Assembly: GCA_900142905.1 (NCBI GenBank)
Contig: FSRV01000001.1
Coordinates: 310,001-374,000 of the forward strand
Length of the DNA: 64,000 nucleotides
Direction: 5' to 3'
DNA from: Burkholderia sp. GAS332
Lineage (GTDB): Bacteria > Pseudomonadota > Gammaproteobacteria > Burkholderiales > Burkholderiaceae
Under the pieces are notes generated by a model. The model was not told where the DNA came from and did no database searches. It saw only the letters and a program-made list of their open reading frames with translations. A program made the translations under genes and the position numbers. Below, one piece after another: positions 35,322-45,065 of this stretch (its first letter is position 1; every line of letters begins with the position of its first letter).

Positions 35322-35493
35322 GTTGTTCCTCCTGAGGCGCGCGTTGCGTCCATCGCGCACGGCGAGCGGCGGCGGGTTAGCTGTCCGGCCGGTGCGCTGG
35401 ATACGCGCTGGACGCCGGCTGCTGCGCGGTTACGGTGCGCAGCAGCCGGGACGCGAACGCCTCGCTGCGTGTTGGCGACGCGGGCTGCGTCCA

Positions 35494-36750
35494 TTACTGG
35501 ACGAAGGCGCCAATCGTGAAGTACGGCGAGGCCGCGTTGGTCAGATCGAGGTAGCCGAACACGCCACCCGTGAAGATCATCTTTCCGGTCGGCGTGGTGC
35601 CCGTCGAGGCGCCCACTTGCGTCGTCGTGACGACACCCGGCACGGTCTGCGTGAAGTCCAGATTCAGCGCCGTCGCAAGCGATGCCTGCGAGGCATTGAA
35701 CGGATCCAGCAGCGTGGCCTCTGTGCCTTCGAGCGCCGTGGTGCGATAGTCGAATTGGCTATCCACACCGATGTACTCACCGTTCTGCGAGTTCACCGCG
35801 ATCGAGCTTTGCGGCGCCAGAATCGAGATGCCCGATTCATCGTCCGCATACGGTCCGACCGAGCCGTTCACCGGCGTCGTCACCGACGAGTCCGCTGCGC
35901 CGGCGCGTACCAGAATCGGCACCAGTTGGTTGCGCAGCTTGCCGACGATCATGTAGCCGCGCGCCTTGGGCGTCGTGGCGAGCGTCGGTTTGGCCTGGCC
36001 CAGGAAGTTGTCGGTTTCGAACGCGCCGCTACCGTCAGACGACTGGACCAAGTTCGTACCCGGTTGCTGGCACGTGCCCGCGTTGACACCGGAGTTGTCG
36101 CACTCGGTCCAGGTGCCGTCCGCGTTGATCGTGATCTTCGAGTCGACCACGGCCGGCGCGAAGTTCTGCGACGGAATCTGGTGATAGCCGACCTGGTTGT
36201 AGGTACCGGCCACGTTCGCGATGTTCGTTTCAATCGACGAGAAGCCGATGAACGGGTAGTACGGGAACGTGGTATCGGGCACCGCGCCCACGCCGAGAAT
36301 CCCAGCGAAGGAGATTTCCGCCCCCGGAATCGTGCCGCCCGCGACGCCTTCGCCGACGAAAATCCGCGCTGGACGATTCGGGTCGAGGCTCGCGCCGTTC
36401 AGGCGGAAGGCGCACTGATTGAGCTTGCTGGTCGGCAGCAGGGTTTCCTGGGTTAGCGTGCCGCTTGCTGTCTGGCCGGCGCGTGTAGGCATGACGGTGC
36501 CGGTGGTCGCCGGGATCGGCGATTCGATGTAGCTGACTTGCCACGTCATCTTGGTCGTGTCCAGTTGCAGCTTGACCAGTTCGCCGTCACCACCGCCGCC
36601 CGTAAACACGGTGCTGTAGTCGAGCGATGAAGGACACAGGCTAACTGCCGTTAACGGCCCATCGCCGTTGCTGCTACCACTGCCGCTACCACCGCACGCC
36701 CCCAGCAACGGTGCTGCAAGAGCGAGCACCGAAAGGATTCTCCAATTCAT
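35494..36750 (-). CDS. DUF2957-family lipoprotein, paralogue 1
   Basis: 418 residues from ATG 36750. Signal with lipobox LLGAC, followed by a Gly/Ser linker. The mature part has ESPIPATTGTVMPTRAGQ, FVGEGVAGGTIPGAEISF, and DDESGISILAPQ, all with counterparts in the neighbouring gene at 36851-38281. The family is known mainly from Burkholderiales; no function is established. The methionine at 36801 would give a non-signal head and is rejected. Confidence 0.8.
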   Translation of the reverse strand: MNWRILSVLALAAPLLGACGGSGSGSSNGDGPLTAVSLCPSSLDYSTVFTGGGGDGELVKLQLDTTKMTWQVSYIESPIPATTGTVMPTRAGQTASGTLTQETLLPTSKLNQCAFRLNGASLDPNRPARIFVGEGVAGGTIPGAEISFAGILGVGAVPDTTFPYYPFIGFSSIETNIANVAGTYNQVGYHQIPSQNFAPAVVDSKITINADGTWTECDNSGVNAGTCQQPGTNLVQSSDGSGAFETDNFLGQAKPTLATTPKARGYMIVGKLRNQLVPILVRAGAADSSVTTPVNGSVGPYADDESGISILAPQSSIAVNSQNGEYIGVDSQFDYRTTALEGTEATLLDPFNASQASLATALNLDFTQTVPGVVTTTQVGASTGTTPTGKMIFTGGVFGYLDLTNAASPYFTIGAFVQ

Positions 36751-36850
36751 ACCGCCTCCAGAATTTTCTCGTTGTGGGTGGCCGGCTCCCTGCCCTGCCA
36801 CCTCTTGCTCTATTTATGTCTCGTACTGCGAACTGCTGATGCTTCGGTCC

Positions 36851-38281
36851 TTATTTGCTGATCTGTGCTCCGATGCCGAAGTAGGGGGCGCTGGAGGCTG
36901 TGCTGCTGAGTTGCGATGTCGGCGCAACGCCTCCGTTGACCGTGCCTTGAATTTCAACCGCATACAGTCCGCCGGAGGCAATTGCGAACCCCGTTTGACC
37001 GTTGGCTTGCTGGACACCCACCAGTCCGGGGCTCGGCAGACCGTAGCCCAAGCCGAAGCCATCCTCCGCGGCGGAGGTCGACGGGTTGATGAAGCTGCCG
37101 ACGCCGCCCTGAATCAACGCGGCGGTGTACTTGAAGTTGGAGTCCGCACCGACGTAACCGCCGTCGAAGCCGCCGGATGCAAGCGGTGTGGCTGCGGCAA
37201 GCATGGCAATGCCGGATTCGTCGTCGACCTTGGCGTCGGCGTGCAACAGGATTGCCGTGCCGAGATTCACGTAACCCGTGCGGATGACGAGCGGCACCGT
37301 CGCGCCATTGATCTGCCCGAGAATCATGTGAGCCTGAGCCACCTGGCCGCTTTGCCCGGTAGGCAGCGTTAGCTGAGTACCGATCTGCGGCGCGTTTTGA
37401 CTGTCGAAGTAGCCGCTGCTGTTGAGCGTCCAGGCGGTGCCGGTCGTCCGGCATCCACTTGCACTTGGATGAAACGCGGCGTTGGCCGGATTGGAGCCCG
37501 TGCAATTCCCGCTTGCGTCGAAGGTCTCAACCGTGTTGGTTGCCGTTGCCGCATAGGATCCCGACGGCACGAGGTGGTAGAGCAGCCCGTTGTAGGTGCC
37601 CGGCAACTTGGTGATATCGGTCGTCGTGCTGGCAAAACCGAGGAACGGATAGAAATCGAAGTGCCGGTTGGGAACGGCGCCGATGTTCTCCAGACCCGGC
37701 ACCGGGGCGATAGTCAGCCCGTCATATTCGACCGTCGCGCCTGGAATGCCGCCACCCGCCACGCCTTGGCCGACGAGGATCATCGGGGGATTCGGATTGT
37801 TGACGAAGTCGGGTGTCGTATAAGGCTGGCCGTCGCCGACGCCCGTGCCGGTTCCTGCACCGAGAATGAAGGCGCAGCGTATTTGTTCGGCGGTAGGCAG
37901 TGCGCCGGTCGGCGGATGGATCACGGCGCCCGTGATCTGCGTACCCGCGCGCGTCGGCAGGACCTCACCCGTGCGCAACGGAATCGGCGACTCGAGCCAC
38001 TTCAGCGTGTACGTCATCGCAGTCGCGTTGATGTTCAACTGAACGATTTCGCCACTACCCGCACCGCCGAGATACGTCGTTTGAGCGATGTCGGCGGTAG
38101 CCGGACATAGCGGGGCCGCGCTCGCGTTCGACGTCGGCGGACCTTGCACGCCGCAGCTCGATCCCGAGCATTGCGGTGCATTGATCGCGCCAGGATCACT
38201 GGCCTTGCCGCCACCGCAAGCGATGAGGAACGGGGCCATGGCAATGGCCATCGCCAGGCCTCGAGTAATGGCGTACGACAT
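36851..38281 (-). CDS. DUF2957-family lipoprotein, paralogue 2
   Basis: 476 residues. Signal peptide with lipobox FLIAC then GGGKASD. It shares ESPIPLRTGEVLPTRAGTQ, LVGQGVAGGGIPGATVEY and DDESGIAMLAA with its downstream neighbour, so the pair arose by tandem duplication and then diverged strongly. GGAAGGGAG just before the ATG is a strong ribosome site. A minus-strand TTGACA, at plus-strand 38338-38343, could be its -35 box. Confidence 0.8.
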   Translation of the reverse strand: MSYAITRGLAMAIAMAPFLIACGGGKASDPGAINAPQCSGSSCGVQGPPTSNASAAPLCPATADIAQTTYLGGAGSGEIVQLNINATAMTYTLKWLESPIPLRTGEVLPTRAGTQITGAVIHPPTGALPTAEQIRCAFILGAGTGTGVGDGQPYTTPDFVNNPNPPMILVGQGVAGGGIPGATVEYDGLTIAPVPGLENIGAVPNRHFDFYPFLGFASTTTDITKLPGTYNGLLYHLVPSGSYAATATNTVETFDASGNCTGSNPANAAFHPSASGCRTTGTAWTLNSSGYFDSQNAPQIGTQLTLPTGQSGQVAQAHMILGQINGATVPLVIRTGYVNLGTAILLHADAKVDDESGIAMLAAATPLASGGFDGGYVGADSNFKYTAALIQGGVGSFINPSTSAAEDGFGLGYGLPSPGLVGVQQANGQTGFAIASGGLYAVEIQGTVNGGVAPTSQLSSTASSAPYFGIGAQISK

Positions 38282-38700
38282 GCTGCTGTCTCCCTTCCTG
38301 TAATTGTGCGAACTAATTTCGCTGCGCGTTTAATGCCTGTCAATTGAATGAGCCGTCTAAAAAGACCGATTCAAACAGCGAAATTTTTGCGGGACGCACA
38401 CTGTGCGGGGCTTGGCGGCCCTTTTAAACAAAAAAGGAATTTTGGCTTCGACAGCAACATCGTTGCTTCCCCGCACGCCCTTACCAGGCAAGCGTTCCAG
38501 CAAAATGGCTCTATCATCTTCGAACGACCGTTCGAGAAAAAATCCGGAGTTTCCCTATGCGGGAAACTATGCTGCGCGGGTCAATCCAGGCATGAATTAC
38601 CGGTGGGTGATGAGCAGTCCGATTTTTATTTTTTAAGTAATGCGGGCTACTACTGATTAATGGCGAAAGAGGTATTTTGATAGCGGGTTTTTTTAAACAA
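38282..38700. other. AT-rich upstream region of the DUF2957 pair
   Basis: No credible gene; short frames here are unlike their surroundings. It holds the likely promoter and leader of the lipoprotein genes near 38290-38343 and a perfect TCGAACG-AC-CGTTCGA inverted repeat at 38520-38535. Confidence 0.5.
38520..38535. promoter_or_regulatory. TetR-type palindrome
   Basis: Perfect 7-2-7 inverted repeat TCGAACG-AC-CGTTCGA, 240 bp upstream of the DUF2957 paralogue 2 start. It resembles TetR-family operators; no TetR gene is adjacent. Confidence 0.35.
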
Positions 38701-38728
38701 AAAAGCCGGTCTTTGCAGACCGGCTTTT
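38701..38728 (-). terminator. Terminator downstream of argC
   Basis: AAAAGCCGGTCT, loop TTGC, AGACCGGCTTTT; on the minus strand TTTTTTGTTT follows. It lies 42 bp past the argC stop. Confidence 0.88.
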
Positions 38729-38770
38729 CGGTAGATTGACGGTGAATTACCGCCTGTCTCGCTCACTTGC

Positions 38771-39718
38771 TCAGCGTTTCAAGCCGGCCTCTTCGTCGGC
38801 GCCGATCGCGAGGTTCATGCACTGGATCGCTGCGCCCGATGCGCCCTTGCCCAGGTTATCGAGGCGCGCGACGGTCACGAAGCGCTCTTCGTTGCCGAAC
38901 ACGAACAGGTCGACACGGTTGGTGTCGTTGTTCGCCTGTACGTCGAAGAAGCCGCTGTCGAGGTTCGCTTCCGCATCGAACGGCGCGACGTGCACGAAAG
39001 GCTCACTCGCGTAGTACTCGGCGAACAGCGCCTGCACATCTTGCGGCGTAGCCTTCTTGGCCAGCTGATTCGGCGAGAAGAACGTGGTGACCGCGAGACC
39101 CTTGTAGAAGTCGCCGACGATCGGCGTGAACACCGGCGCCGACTTCAGGCCCGTATGCGCCGCCATTTCCGGCAGATGCTTGTGCGTGAGGCCGAGTGCG
39201 TACGGGCGCGGGCTCTTGAGCCTGTCATTGCCGCCCGCTTCGTAGTCGGCAATCATTTTCTTGCCGCCGCCGCTGTAGCCGGTGATCGAGTAGGCGTGCG
39301 CGGCGAACTCCGGTGCCACCACGCCGGCTTCGACGAGCGGACGCATGGCCAGCACGAAAGCCGATGCATGGCAGCCCGGCACGGCGATGCGCTTCGCGGT
39401 GCGCAGACGCTCGCGTTGCGAATGGGCCAGTTCGGGCAGGCCGTAGGCCCAGTCCGCCGACGTGCGGAAGGCGGTGCTGGCATCGAGCAGGACGGTGCGG
39501 TCGTTCTCGACCAGCGAGGCCGACTCGCGCGAGGCGACGTCCGGCAGGCACAGGAACGTGACGTCCGATGCGTTGATGAGACGACGGCGCTCTTCGAGGT
39601 CCTTGCGCTTCGCTTCTTCGATACGCAGGATCTCCACGTCGGCGCGCTGCGACAGGTATTCGAAAATCTTCAGGCCGGTCGTACCTTCCTGTCCGTCGAC
39701 AAAAACTTTCGTGCTCAT
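38771..39718 (-). CDS. argC: N-acetyl-gamma-glutamyl-phosphate reductase, type 2
   Basis: 315 residues. NADPH-dependent reduction of N-acetylglutamyl phosphate in arginine synthesis. It begins [25 protein letters not shown]; the catalytic cysteine lies in [13 protein letters not shown], and YSGGGKKMI follows. Length and N-terminus match the short (type 2) ArgC class, not the E. coli-type enzyme. ATG 39718 is the family start; the frame upstream is unsupported. Confidence 0.93.
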   Translation of the reverse strand: MSTKVFVDGQEGTTGLKIFEYLSQRADVEILRIEEAKRKDLEERRRLINASDVTFLCLPDVASRESASLVENDRTVLLDASTAFRTSADWAYGLPELAHSQRERLRTAKRIAVPGCHASAFVLAMRPLVEAGVVAPEFAAHAYSITGYSGGGKKMIADYEAGGNDRLKSPRPYALGLTHKHLPEMAAHTGLKSAPVFTPIVGDFYKGLAVTTFFSPNQLAKKATPQDVQALFAEYYASEPFVHVAPFDAEANLDSGFFDVQANNDTNRVDLFVFGNEERFVTVARLDNLGKGASGAAIQCMNLAIGADEEAGLKR

Positions 39719-40011
39719 CTCGATCTCACTGGCTTGCTGGAAACGGGGCGCGACACCGCGCCGGAACGCTATTTTAAGACTTGATAGCGGCGGACGTGCA
39801 AAACGGGGTGAAAAAACGACGATGCGCGCTGAAAGTGACATCGGCGTGACCGGTTACGTGACAGATGCCAGCCGATGCAAGGGGGTTCCGCTCAGATTGG
39901 TGGAGCTTGCCTCGCACCGCGCCGCGCCGCGCATTCTGAAGCGCGCTGCGCCAGCCTCGACCGTGCGCAGCAGAGCCTCAGGCTTCCTGACGAACGCCTT
40001 TGGACAGTGCG

Positions 40012-40584
40012 TTACTGCGCCCCCGCGATCCACCGCGCTGTCACGCCGGCGATGCGCATGCCGAACATCCGGGCCGTTTCCAGATCGCCCGCGGGCGGCG
40101 CTTCTTCCGGCGATGCATCCGCTGGGGACTGCGTCAGCAGACCCGTAAAGCCGCCCACGTAGTTCAGGTCGTTGCGGGTCGCCGCCTTGGTGTTGGACGG
40201 CATCATGCCGGTGCCCGCCCAGATCATGCTGTGTTGCATCGCCAGCGTGACGAGGTATTGAATCGTCGAGAACTTGTCACCGTTCATGGCTGCCGAATTG
40301 GTGAAGCCGGCAGCGATCTTGTCCTTCCACGCCTGGCTGAACCACGGTTTCGAACTCGCGTCGGCGAATTTCTTGAAGTCGGCGGAGGGCCCGCCCATGT
40401 AGGTTGGCGCGCCGAAGATGATGGCGTCGGCAGCCGCCAGTTCTGCCCAGGCCGCGTCGTCTATTTCGCCGACCGGCATGAGTTTCGCATCCGCGCCCGC
40501 CTCGAGGGTGCCCGCCAGCACCGCCTCGGCGACTTTCTTCGTGTGGCCGTAGCCGCTGTGATAAACGATGACGATCTTCGACAT
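40012..40584 (-). CDS. WrbA-like flavodoxin-fold NAD(P)H:quinone oxidoreductase
   Basis: 190 residues. Flavodoxin fold with FMN loop VYHSGYGHTKKVAEAV at the N-terminus, then FGAPTYMGGPSADFKKF and the AGTGMM region. It is expected to reduce quinones by two electrons, protecting against redox cycling. ATG 40584 is preceded by GGAGAG. It differs from classical WrbA in its C-terminal segment. Confidence 0.85.
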   Translation of the reverse strand: MSKIVIVYHSGYGHTKKVAEAVLAGTLEAGADAKLMPVGEIDDAAWAELAAADAIIFGAPTYMGGPSADFKKFADASSKPWFSQAWKDKIAAGFTNSAAMNGDKFSTIQYLVTLAMQHSMIWAGTGMMPSNTKAATRNDLNYVGGFTGLLTQSPADASPEEAPPAGDLETARMFGMRIAGVTARWIAGAQ

Positions 40585-40774
40585 GGCACTCTCCGGCAAG
40601 ATGAAATAGCAGTGGGCAAGCACGGCAACGGTGCGCGCATTCAGCGATGCGGCCTCGACACGCATCGCTTACGCCGCTCCGTTGCACCTTAGCGTGCGCG
40701 GATGACAGAAATTCAGCTCCGACGGCAACGCGATGCAAGCCATGCGGCCATTGGCGGAATGTCGGCGGGCGCCG

Positions 40775-41377
40775 TTACCGTCCGTAGTTGACCACCATCC
40801 GCGCACTGCCGAGGGTGGCGGTACCGATCTCGTGATCGAACATGAGCGCCGGGCGTCCCTGCGCGAGGCGCAGGTCGGCGGAGCTCAGTGCATAAACGGT
40901 GATGACGTAGCGATGGGGTTTGCCGGGCGGCGGGCAGGGGCCGCCGTAGCCGTCGATATCGAAATCGTTGCGCGCTTCGACCGCGCCGAGTTTTTTCAGG
41001 AAGCCCGACGCGCTGGCGTTTTCCGGCAAGCTGTCGACGGTGGCCGGAATGGCCGCCACCGCCCAGTGCCACCAGCCGCGGCCGGGCGCATCCGGATCGA
41101 ACACCGTGACTGCGAAGCTGCGCGTGCCGGCCGGCGCATCGTGCCACGTCAATTGCGGCGAGCGATTGCCGCCTTTGCAGTCGTCCTGATCGAAAACCTG
41201 AGCGGCATCCACGGTACCGCCCGCATGGAAACTGGCGCTGGTCAGCGTGAACACACCTTCAGCCAGTGCGGGCGTGCCATGGGCCGCCAATAGCGCGAGA
41301 CCCAGCATCGCGCAGGTGAGGAACGGCATACGGCGGAACGGCGAAGCAAGCGAAACAACCAGGCAACGCGAGCGCAT
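40775..41377 (-). CDS. YbhB/YbcL-family (PEBP-like) exported protein
   Basis: 200 residues. Signal peptide MLGLALLAAHGTPALA after a basic head, so export is likely; the start may be 41377 or the inner ATG 41329. The PEBP fold shows in GGNRSPQLTWHDAPAGTRSFAVTVFDPDAPGRGWWHWAV, with the ligand-site DPDAP, and in GPCPPPGKPHRYVITVYAL. The biological role of bacterial members is mostly unknown. Confidence 0.87.
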   Translation of the reverse strand: MRSRCLVVSLASPFRRMPFLTCAMLGLALLAAHGTPALAEGVFTLTSASFHAGGTVDAAQVFDQDDCKGGNRSPQLTWHDAPAGTRSFAVTVFDPDAPGRGWWHWAVAAIPATVDSLPENASASGFLKKLGAVEARNDFDIDGYGGPCPPPGKPHRYVITVYALSSADLRLAQGRPALMFDHEIGTATLGSARMVVNYGR

Positions 41378-41524
41378 GTGCCGGTTCTCCTGTCAGGGCG
41401 CGAGGCGGTTGTCCTCGTGAGGATTATTGTCCCTATTTTGTGCCCCAAGGTCGAATCAAGTCTAACATTCGCTTTGCGACGGATCATTGTTGCCGCCGGC
41501 GGGCTGGGCGGGCGCGAAATCGGC

Positions 41525-41530
41525 TATAGT
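41525..41530 (+). promoter_or_regulatory. Possible -10 element before the RcsB-like gene
   Basis: TATAGT about 110 bp upstream of ATG 41643; no clear -35 is seen. Confidence 0.35.
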
Positions 41531-41642
41531 CGGAGGAATTGTCCGCGCGAATACAGACCGCGTACCCGATCAGTTCAAGTACCAAGAATAGCAAGGCATG
41601 TCAGAAGTTTTGGAGAGTGGTTTATCTGTCGAGGGGAGGGCA

Positions 41643-42332
41643 ATGCAAGATCCAGTCAGGGTTGTAGTCGCTGACGACCATCCGGTGATTCTGTTCGGCG
41701 CCGAACAGGCTTTGCTCAAGTTTCCAGGTTTGCAGGTCGTCGCGCGCGCGCGACAGTCAACCGAACTGGTCAAGGTGCTGCAGACCGTGCCGTGCGATGT
41801 GCTCGTCACGGATCTGGCCATGCCAGGCGGCCAATACGGCGACGGTTTGCCGCTGATCGGCTATCTGCGCCGGAATTTTCCCGACCTTCCCATCGTCGTG
41901 CTGACGATGTTGGAAAACGCCGCGTTGCTCAAGCGGCTGAGCGAACTCGGCGTGACCTCGGTCGTCAACAAATCGGACGATCTGAGCCATATCGGGCTCG
42001 CGGTGCAGCACGTCAGTCGCCACCTGGAATACATGAGCCCGTCGGTCAAGGCGTCGCTTGATACGCTGCGTATGAATGCCGGCGGCAAGGACGAAGAAGT
42101 GATGCTGTCGCGGCGCGAGCTCGAGGTGGTGCGCCTGTTCGTCTCGGGCATGACGATCAAGGAGATCGCGGAGCAACTCAATCGCAGCATCAAGACGATC
42201 AGCACGCAGAAGAATACGGCGATGCGCAAGCTTGGCATCGATCGCGATTCCGAGTTGTTCCAGTACGCGCAGAGCAATGGCTTGCTGAACCTGTCGTCGC
42301 ATTCGGTCGAGGGTACTGGCGGCGCGTCCTAG
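41643..42332 (+). CDS. LuxR/NarL-family response regulator, RcsB-like
   Basis: 229 residues. Receiver domain: VVVADDHPVILFG and the phospho-acceptor aspartate in DVLVTDLAMPGGQ. The LuxR-type HTH is LSRRELEVVRLFVSGMTIKEIAEQLNRSIKTISTQKNTAMRKLGI, close in wording to RcsB. ATG 41643 follows the very strong ribosome site GAGGGGAGGG at 41631; ATG 41598 is rejected. No kinase gene is adjacent, so it is an orphan here. Confidence 0.9.
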   Translation: MQDPVRVVVADDHPVILFGAEQALLKFPGLQVVARARQSTELVKVLQTVPCDVLVTDLAMPGGQYGDGLPLIGYLRRNFPDLPIVVLTMLENAALLKRLSELGVTSVVNKSDDLSHIGLAVQHVSRHLEYMSPSVKASLDTLRMNAGGKDEEVMLSRRELEVVRLFVSGMTIKEIAEQLNRSIKTISTQKNTAMRKLGIDRDSELFQYAQSNGLLNLSSHSVEGTGGAS

Positions 42333-42370
42333 CCGCGGTCGTACTTTCGTCCGGCTGGACGAACTCAATG

Positions 42371-42413
42371 AAAAAAGGCCACCTGTCTCACATCGACAGG
42401 CGGCCTTTTTTAT
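42371..42413. terminator. Bidirectional terminator between the RcsB-like gene and pyrE
   Basis: AAAAAAGGCC-A-CCTGTC, loop TCACATC, GACAGG-C-GGCCTTTTTT. Near-perfect stem with A and T tracts on the two sides, so it serves both convergent genes. Confidence 0.88.
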
Positions 42414-42437
42414 TTCATCCGCGTTGAGCGGCTGCGC

Positions 42438-43124
42438 TTACTGCGGCGTCGCGTTGGCGCCGCCGTGTGCCGCAGACCATTCGGCCGGCGCGTGCAGGAA
42501 TTTTTCCACTTCGTCGAGCGTCTTGGTGTCGAAGTAGTTGTTTGCCTTGGCGACGCGCAACACATCCCACCACGTGGCCAGCGCGTGCAGATCGACGTCG
42601 ATGTCTTTCAGCACCGACACGCTTTCCTTGAAGATGTTGTAGTGGAACAGCACGAAGCAATGGTTCACCGTCGCGCCGGCGGTGCGCAGCGCGTTGATGA
42701 AGTTGATCTTGCTACGGCTGTCCGTGGTCAGATCTTCGACCAGCAGCACGCGTTGGCCTTCGGTCAGCAGACCTTCGATCTGCGCGTTACGGCCGAAACC
42801 CTTCGGCTTCTTGCGCACGTATTGCATCGGCACCATCAGGCGGTCGGACAGCCATGCCGCGAACGGGATGCCGGCGGTTTCGCCACCGGCCACCGCGTCG
42901 ATCTGCTCATAGCCGACGTCGCGCAGGATGGTGGCTTCAGCCATTTCCATCAGGCCACGGCGCACGCGCGGATACGAGATCAGCTTGCGGCAGTCGATAT
43001 AAACCGGGCTCGCCCAGCCGGACGTGAAAATGTACGGTTTCTCCGCGTTGAAGTGCACTGCTTGCACTTCCAGCAGCATCTTGGCGGTGGTGTCGGAGAT
43101 CGTCTGGCGATCGAAGCCTGTCAT
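42438..43124 (-). CDS. pyrE: Orotate phosphoribosyltransferase
   Basis: 228 residues. Makes OMP from orotate and PRPP in pyrimidine synthesis. Recognisable are the [17 protein letters not shown] segment, [14 protein letters not shown], and the PRPP loop region [14 protein letters not shown], the variant form of the VDDVITAGTA loop. The C-terminal [15 protein letters not shown] is a weakly conserved tail. Confidence 0.93.
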   Translation of the reverse strand: MTGFDRQTISDTTAKMLLEVQAVHFNAEKPYIFTSGWASPVYIDCRKLISYPRVRRGLMEMAEATILRDVGYEQIDAVAGGETAGIPFAAWLSDRLMVPMQYVRKKPKGFGRNAQIEGLLTEGQRVLLVEDLTTDSRSKINFINALRTAGATVNHCFVLFHYNIFKESVSVLKDIDVDLHALATWWDVLRVAKANNYFDTKTLDEVEKFLHAPAEWSAAHGGANATPQ

Positions 43125-43512
43125 GGGCGAATCCTTGGGTGTGAGCGGGGAGAAGCGGGCGCGGGGCCCGGTGGCGCAGCAAGCGGGGTATGCCGCGCCA
43201 TGATGGGCGGAATACGCAGCCGGTCAGTGGAGTGCAGGCCGGTTTTTGCTACGCGCGTAGGCCGACATTTTACCCGAAATGGGCCCTCCCGAGGAGGCCG
43301 TCGTGCGTGCCTGCCGCGAATGACGGTCATAACGGCCGCACTGAACGGGGCTTGCGAGGTTCGTTCGGGGATGGTTTGCCGCTGCTTTCCGGGCTGTTTT
43401 TGGGTCTGCTTTTTGGTCCGCTTGTGAGCGGCTTTGGGCGCCTTTACACTCACGCGACTTTCTTGGGCGGCTTTGCACGTTGGTCGCCTTCATGCCCTAC
43501 GGAATGCTTTCA
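43125..43512. other. 388-bp gap between divergent pyrE and MFS genes
   Basis: No gene that I can support. A Lys/Gln-rich minus-strand frame (to 43453) has no ribosome site and looks like composition. The region is GC-rich with T-rich plus-strand patches. Promoters for both flanking genes must lie here, but no strong -10/-35 pair stands out. Confidence 0.4.
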
Positions 43513-44760
43513 ATGACTGCCGCTTCTTCTACCACCGAGACCCGCGAACCTGCCGAAGGCGCCCCCGCCAAAAGCGGCTATGCCGGCCGGGCGCTGATCG
43601 CTTCAGTGCTCGGGTACGCGATGGACGGCTTCGATCTGCTGATCCTCGGGTTCATGCTGCCGGTGATTGCCGTGGACCTGCATCTGAGCTCCGCGCAGGC
43701 CGGTTCGCTCGTCACGTGGACACTGATTGGCGCGGTAGCGGGCGGGCTGATTTTCGGCGTGTTGAGCGACTATTTCGGCCGCGTGCGGATGCTGACGTGG
43801 ACGATTCTGATCTTCGCCGTCTTCACCGGACTGTGCGCGCTGGCGCAGGGTTATACCGACCTGCTGGCCTATCGGACCATTGCAGGCATTGGCCTCGGCG
43901 GGGAGTTCGGCATTGGCATGACGCTGGTGGCCGAGGCGTGGCCGGCGTCGCAGCGGGCGCGCGTGTCATCGTATGTCGGGCTGGGATGGCAACTCGGGGT
44001 GCTGGCGGCCGCGCTGCTGACGCCGCTCCTGCTGCCGGTGATCGGCTGGCGCGGCATGTTCGCGCTGGGATTGCTGCCGGCCGTGGTGTCGTTTTTCGTG
44101 CGGCGCCGCGTGGAGGAGCCGGCGCTCTTCACCGAACGCGTTGCACGCGGTATGCGCAAGCTGCCGCTCAAATTGCTGGTAGCCGATGGACGTACCACGC
44201 GCGCCAGCATCGGCGTCGCGATTCTGTGTTCAGTACAAAACTTCGGCTATTACGGTCTGATGATCTGGCTTCCGAGCTATTTGTCGAAGACGTTCGGTTA
44301 CTCACTGACCAAGTCCGGCGTGTGGACCGCCGTGACGGTTCTCGGCATGGCATGCGGCATCTGGCTGTTCGGCATGGCCGCCGACCGTTTCGGCCGCAAG
44401 CCGACGTTCCTGTTCTACCAGGCGGGCGCGGTGGTCATGGTATTCGTCTACGCCCATCTAACGACGCCGATGGCCTTGCTGATCGGCGGCGCGGCCATGG
44501 GCGTGTTCGTCAACGGGATGATCGGCGGCTATGGTGCGCTGATCTCCGAGCTTTATCCCACCGATGCCCGCGCCACCGCGCAGAACGTGCTGTTCAACGT
44601 CGGCCGGGCGGTCGGCGGTTTCGGGCCGGTGGTCGTGGGCGCATTGGCCGCGCGCTATTCGTTCGGCGCCGCGCTCGCTTTGCTCGCGTCGATCTATCTG
44701 CTCGACATCTTCGCGACGCTCTTTCTGATCCCCGAGCGACGCGGCGCCGAGCTCGATTGA
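43513..44760 (+). CDS. MFS transporter (proton symporter type)
   Basis: 415 residues, 12 predicted helices. Helix 1 GYAMDGFDLLILGFMLPVI, loop 2-3 signature GVLSDYFGRVRML, helix 4-5 segment GIGLGGEFGIGMTLVAE and the loop 8-9 repeat AADRFGRKPTF place it near the sialate/aromatic-acid:H+ symporter branch of the MFS. The start is ambiguous among ATG 43492, 43504 and 43513; the last gives a typical short head. The substrate is unknown, though aromatic or short carboxylic acids are plausible. Confidence 0.86.
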   Translation: MTAASSTTETREPAEGAPAKSGYAGRALIASVLGYAMDGFDLLILGFMLPVIAVDLHLSSAQAGSLVTWTLIGAVAGGLIFGVLSDYFGRVRMLTWTILIFAVFTGLCALAQGYTDLLAYRTIAGIGLGGEFGIGMTLVAEAWPASQRARVSSYVGLGWQLGVLAAALLTPLLLPVIGWRGMFALGLLPAVVSFFVRRRVEEPALFTERVARGMRKLPLKLLVADGRTTRASIGVAILCSVQNFGYYGLMIWLPSYLSKTFGYSLTKSGVWTAVTVLGMACGIWLFGMAADRFGRKPTFLFYQAGAVVMVFVYAHLTTPMALLIGGAAMGVFVNGMIGGYGALISELYPTDARATAQNVLFNVGRAVGGFGPVVVGALAARYSFGAALALLASIYLLDIFATLFLIPERRGAELD

Positions 44761-45065
44761 CGCGCACCTGACGCACGGTACCACCGTCAGCCAAATGGCC
44801 GCTGGATGCGGCGCTGCAGCATTTGCCGGCCGGTGTTTCGCCGATGGCGAGCCATGTTAACCACTCAGTGCAACGACGCATTCGGGGTGTACACTAACCG
44901 ACCCGCGTAGCACTCCGCACCGTCTTGCGCTCCGCCGAGGTTCGACGCCGCGCCCAACCGGCGCATGCGAAAACCGCTGCAGTCGATTATCCATTCGATA
45001 GACGCGAAGCGACGCCAACGGTGCGGTGTGCCGGGCCCAATTACTTACGTCTCGCAGGCTAAAAA
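44761..45065. other. 305-bp leader region of maeB
   Basis: No gene seen. A TACACT box at 44890-44895 is a possible -10 element; the remaining sequence is GC-rich and shows no clear riboswitch or terminator. Confidence 0.35.

Noticed and set aside
38348..38656. 102-residue plus-strand frame upstream of the DUF2957 pair
   Set aside because: No ribosome site and no family; it lies in an AT-rich promoter/leader region of the opposite strand.
43121..43453. Lys/Gln-rich small minus-strand gene upstream of pyrE
   Set aside because: No ribosome site and no domain, and its 3' end overlaps the pyrE start; probably compositional.
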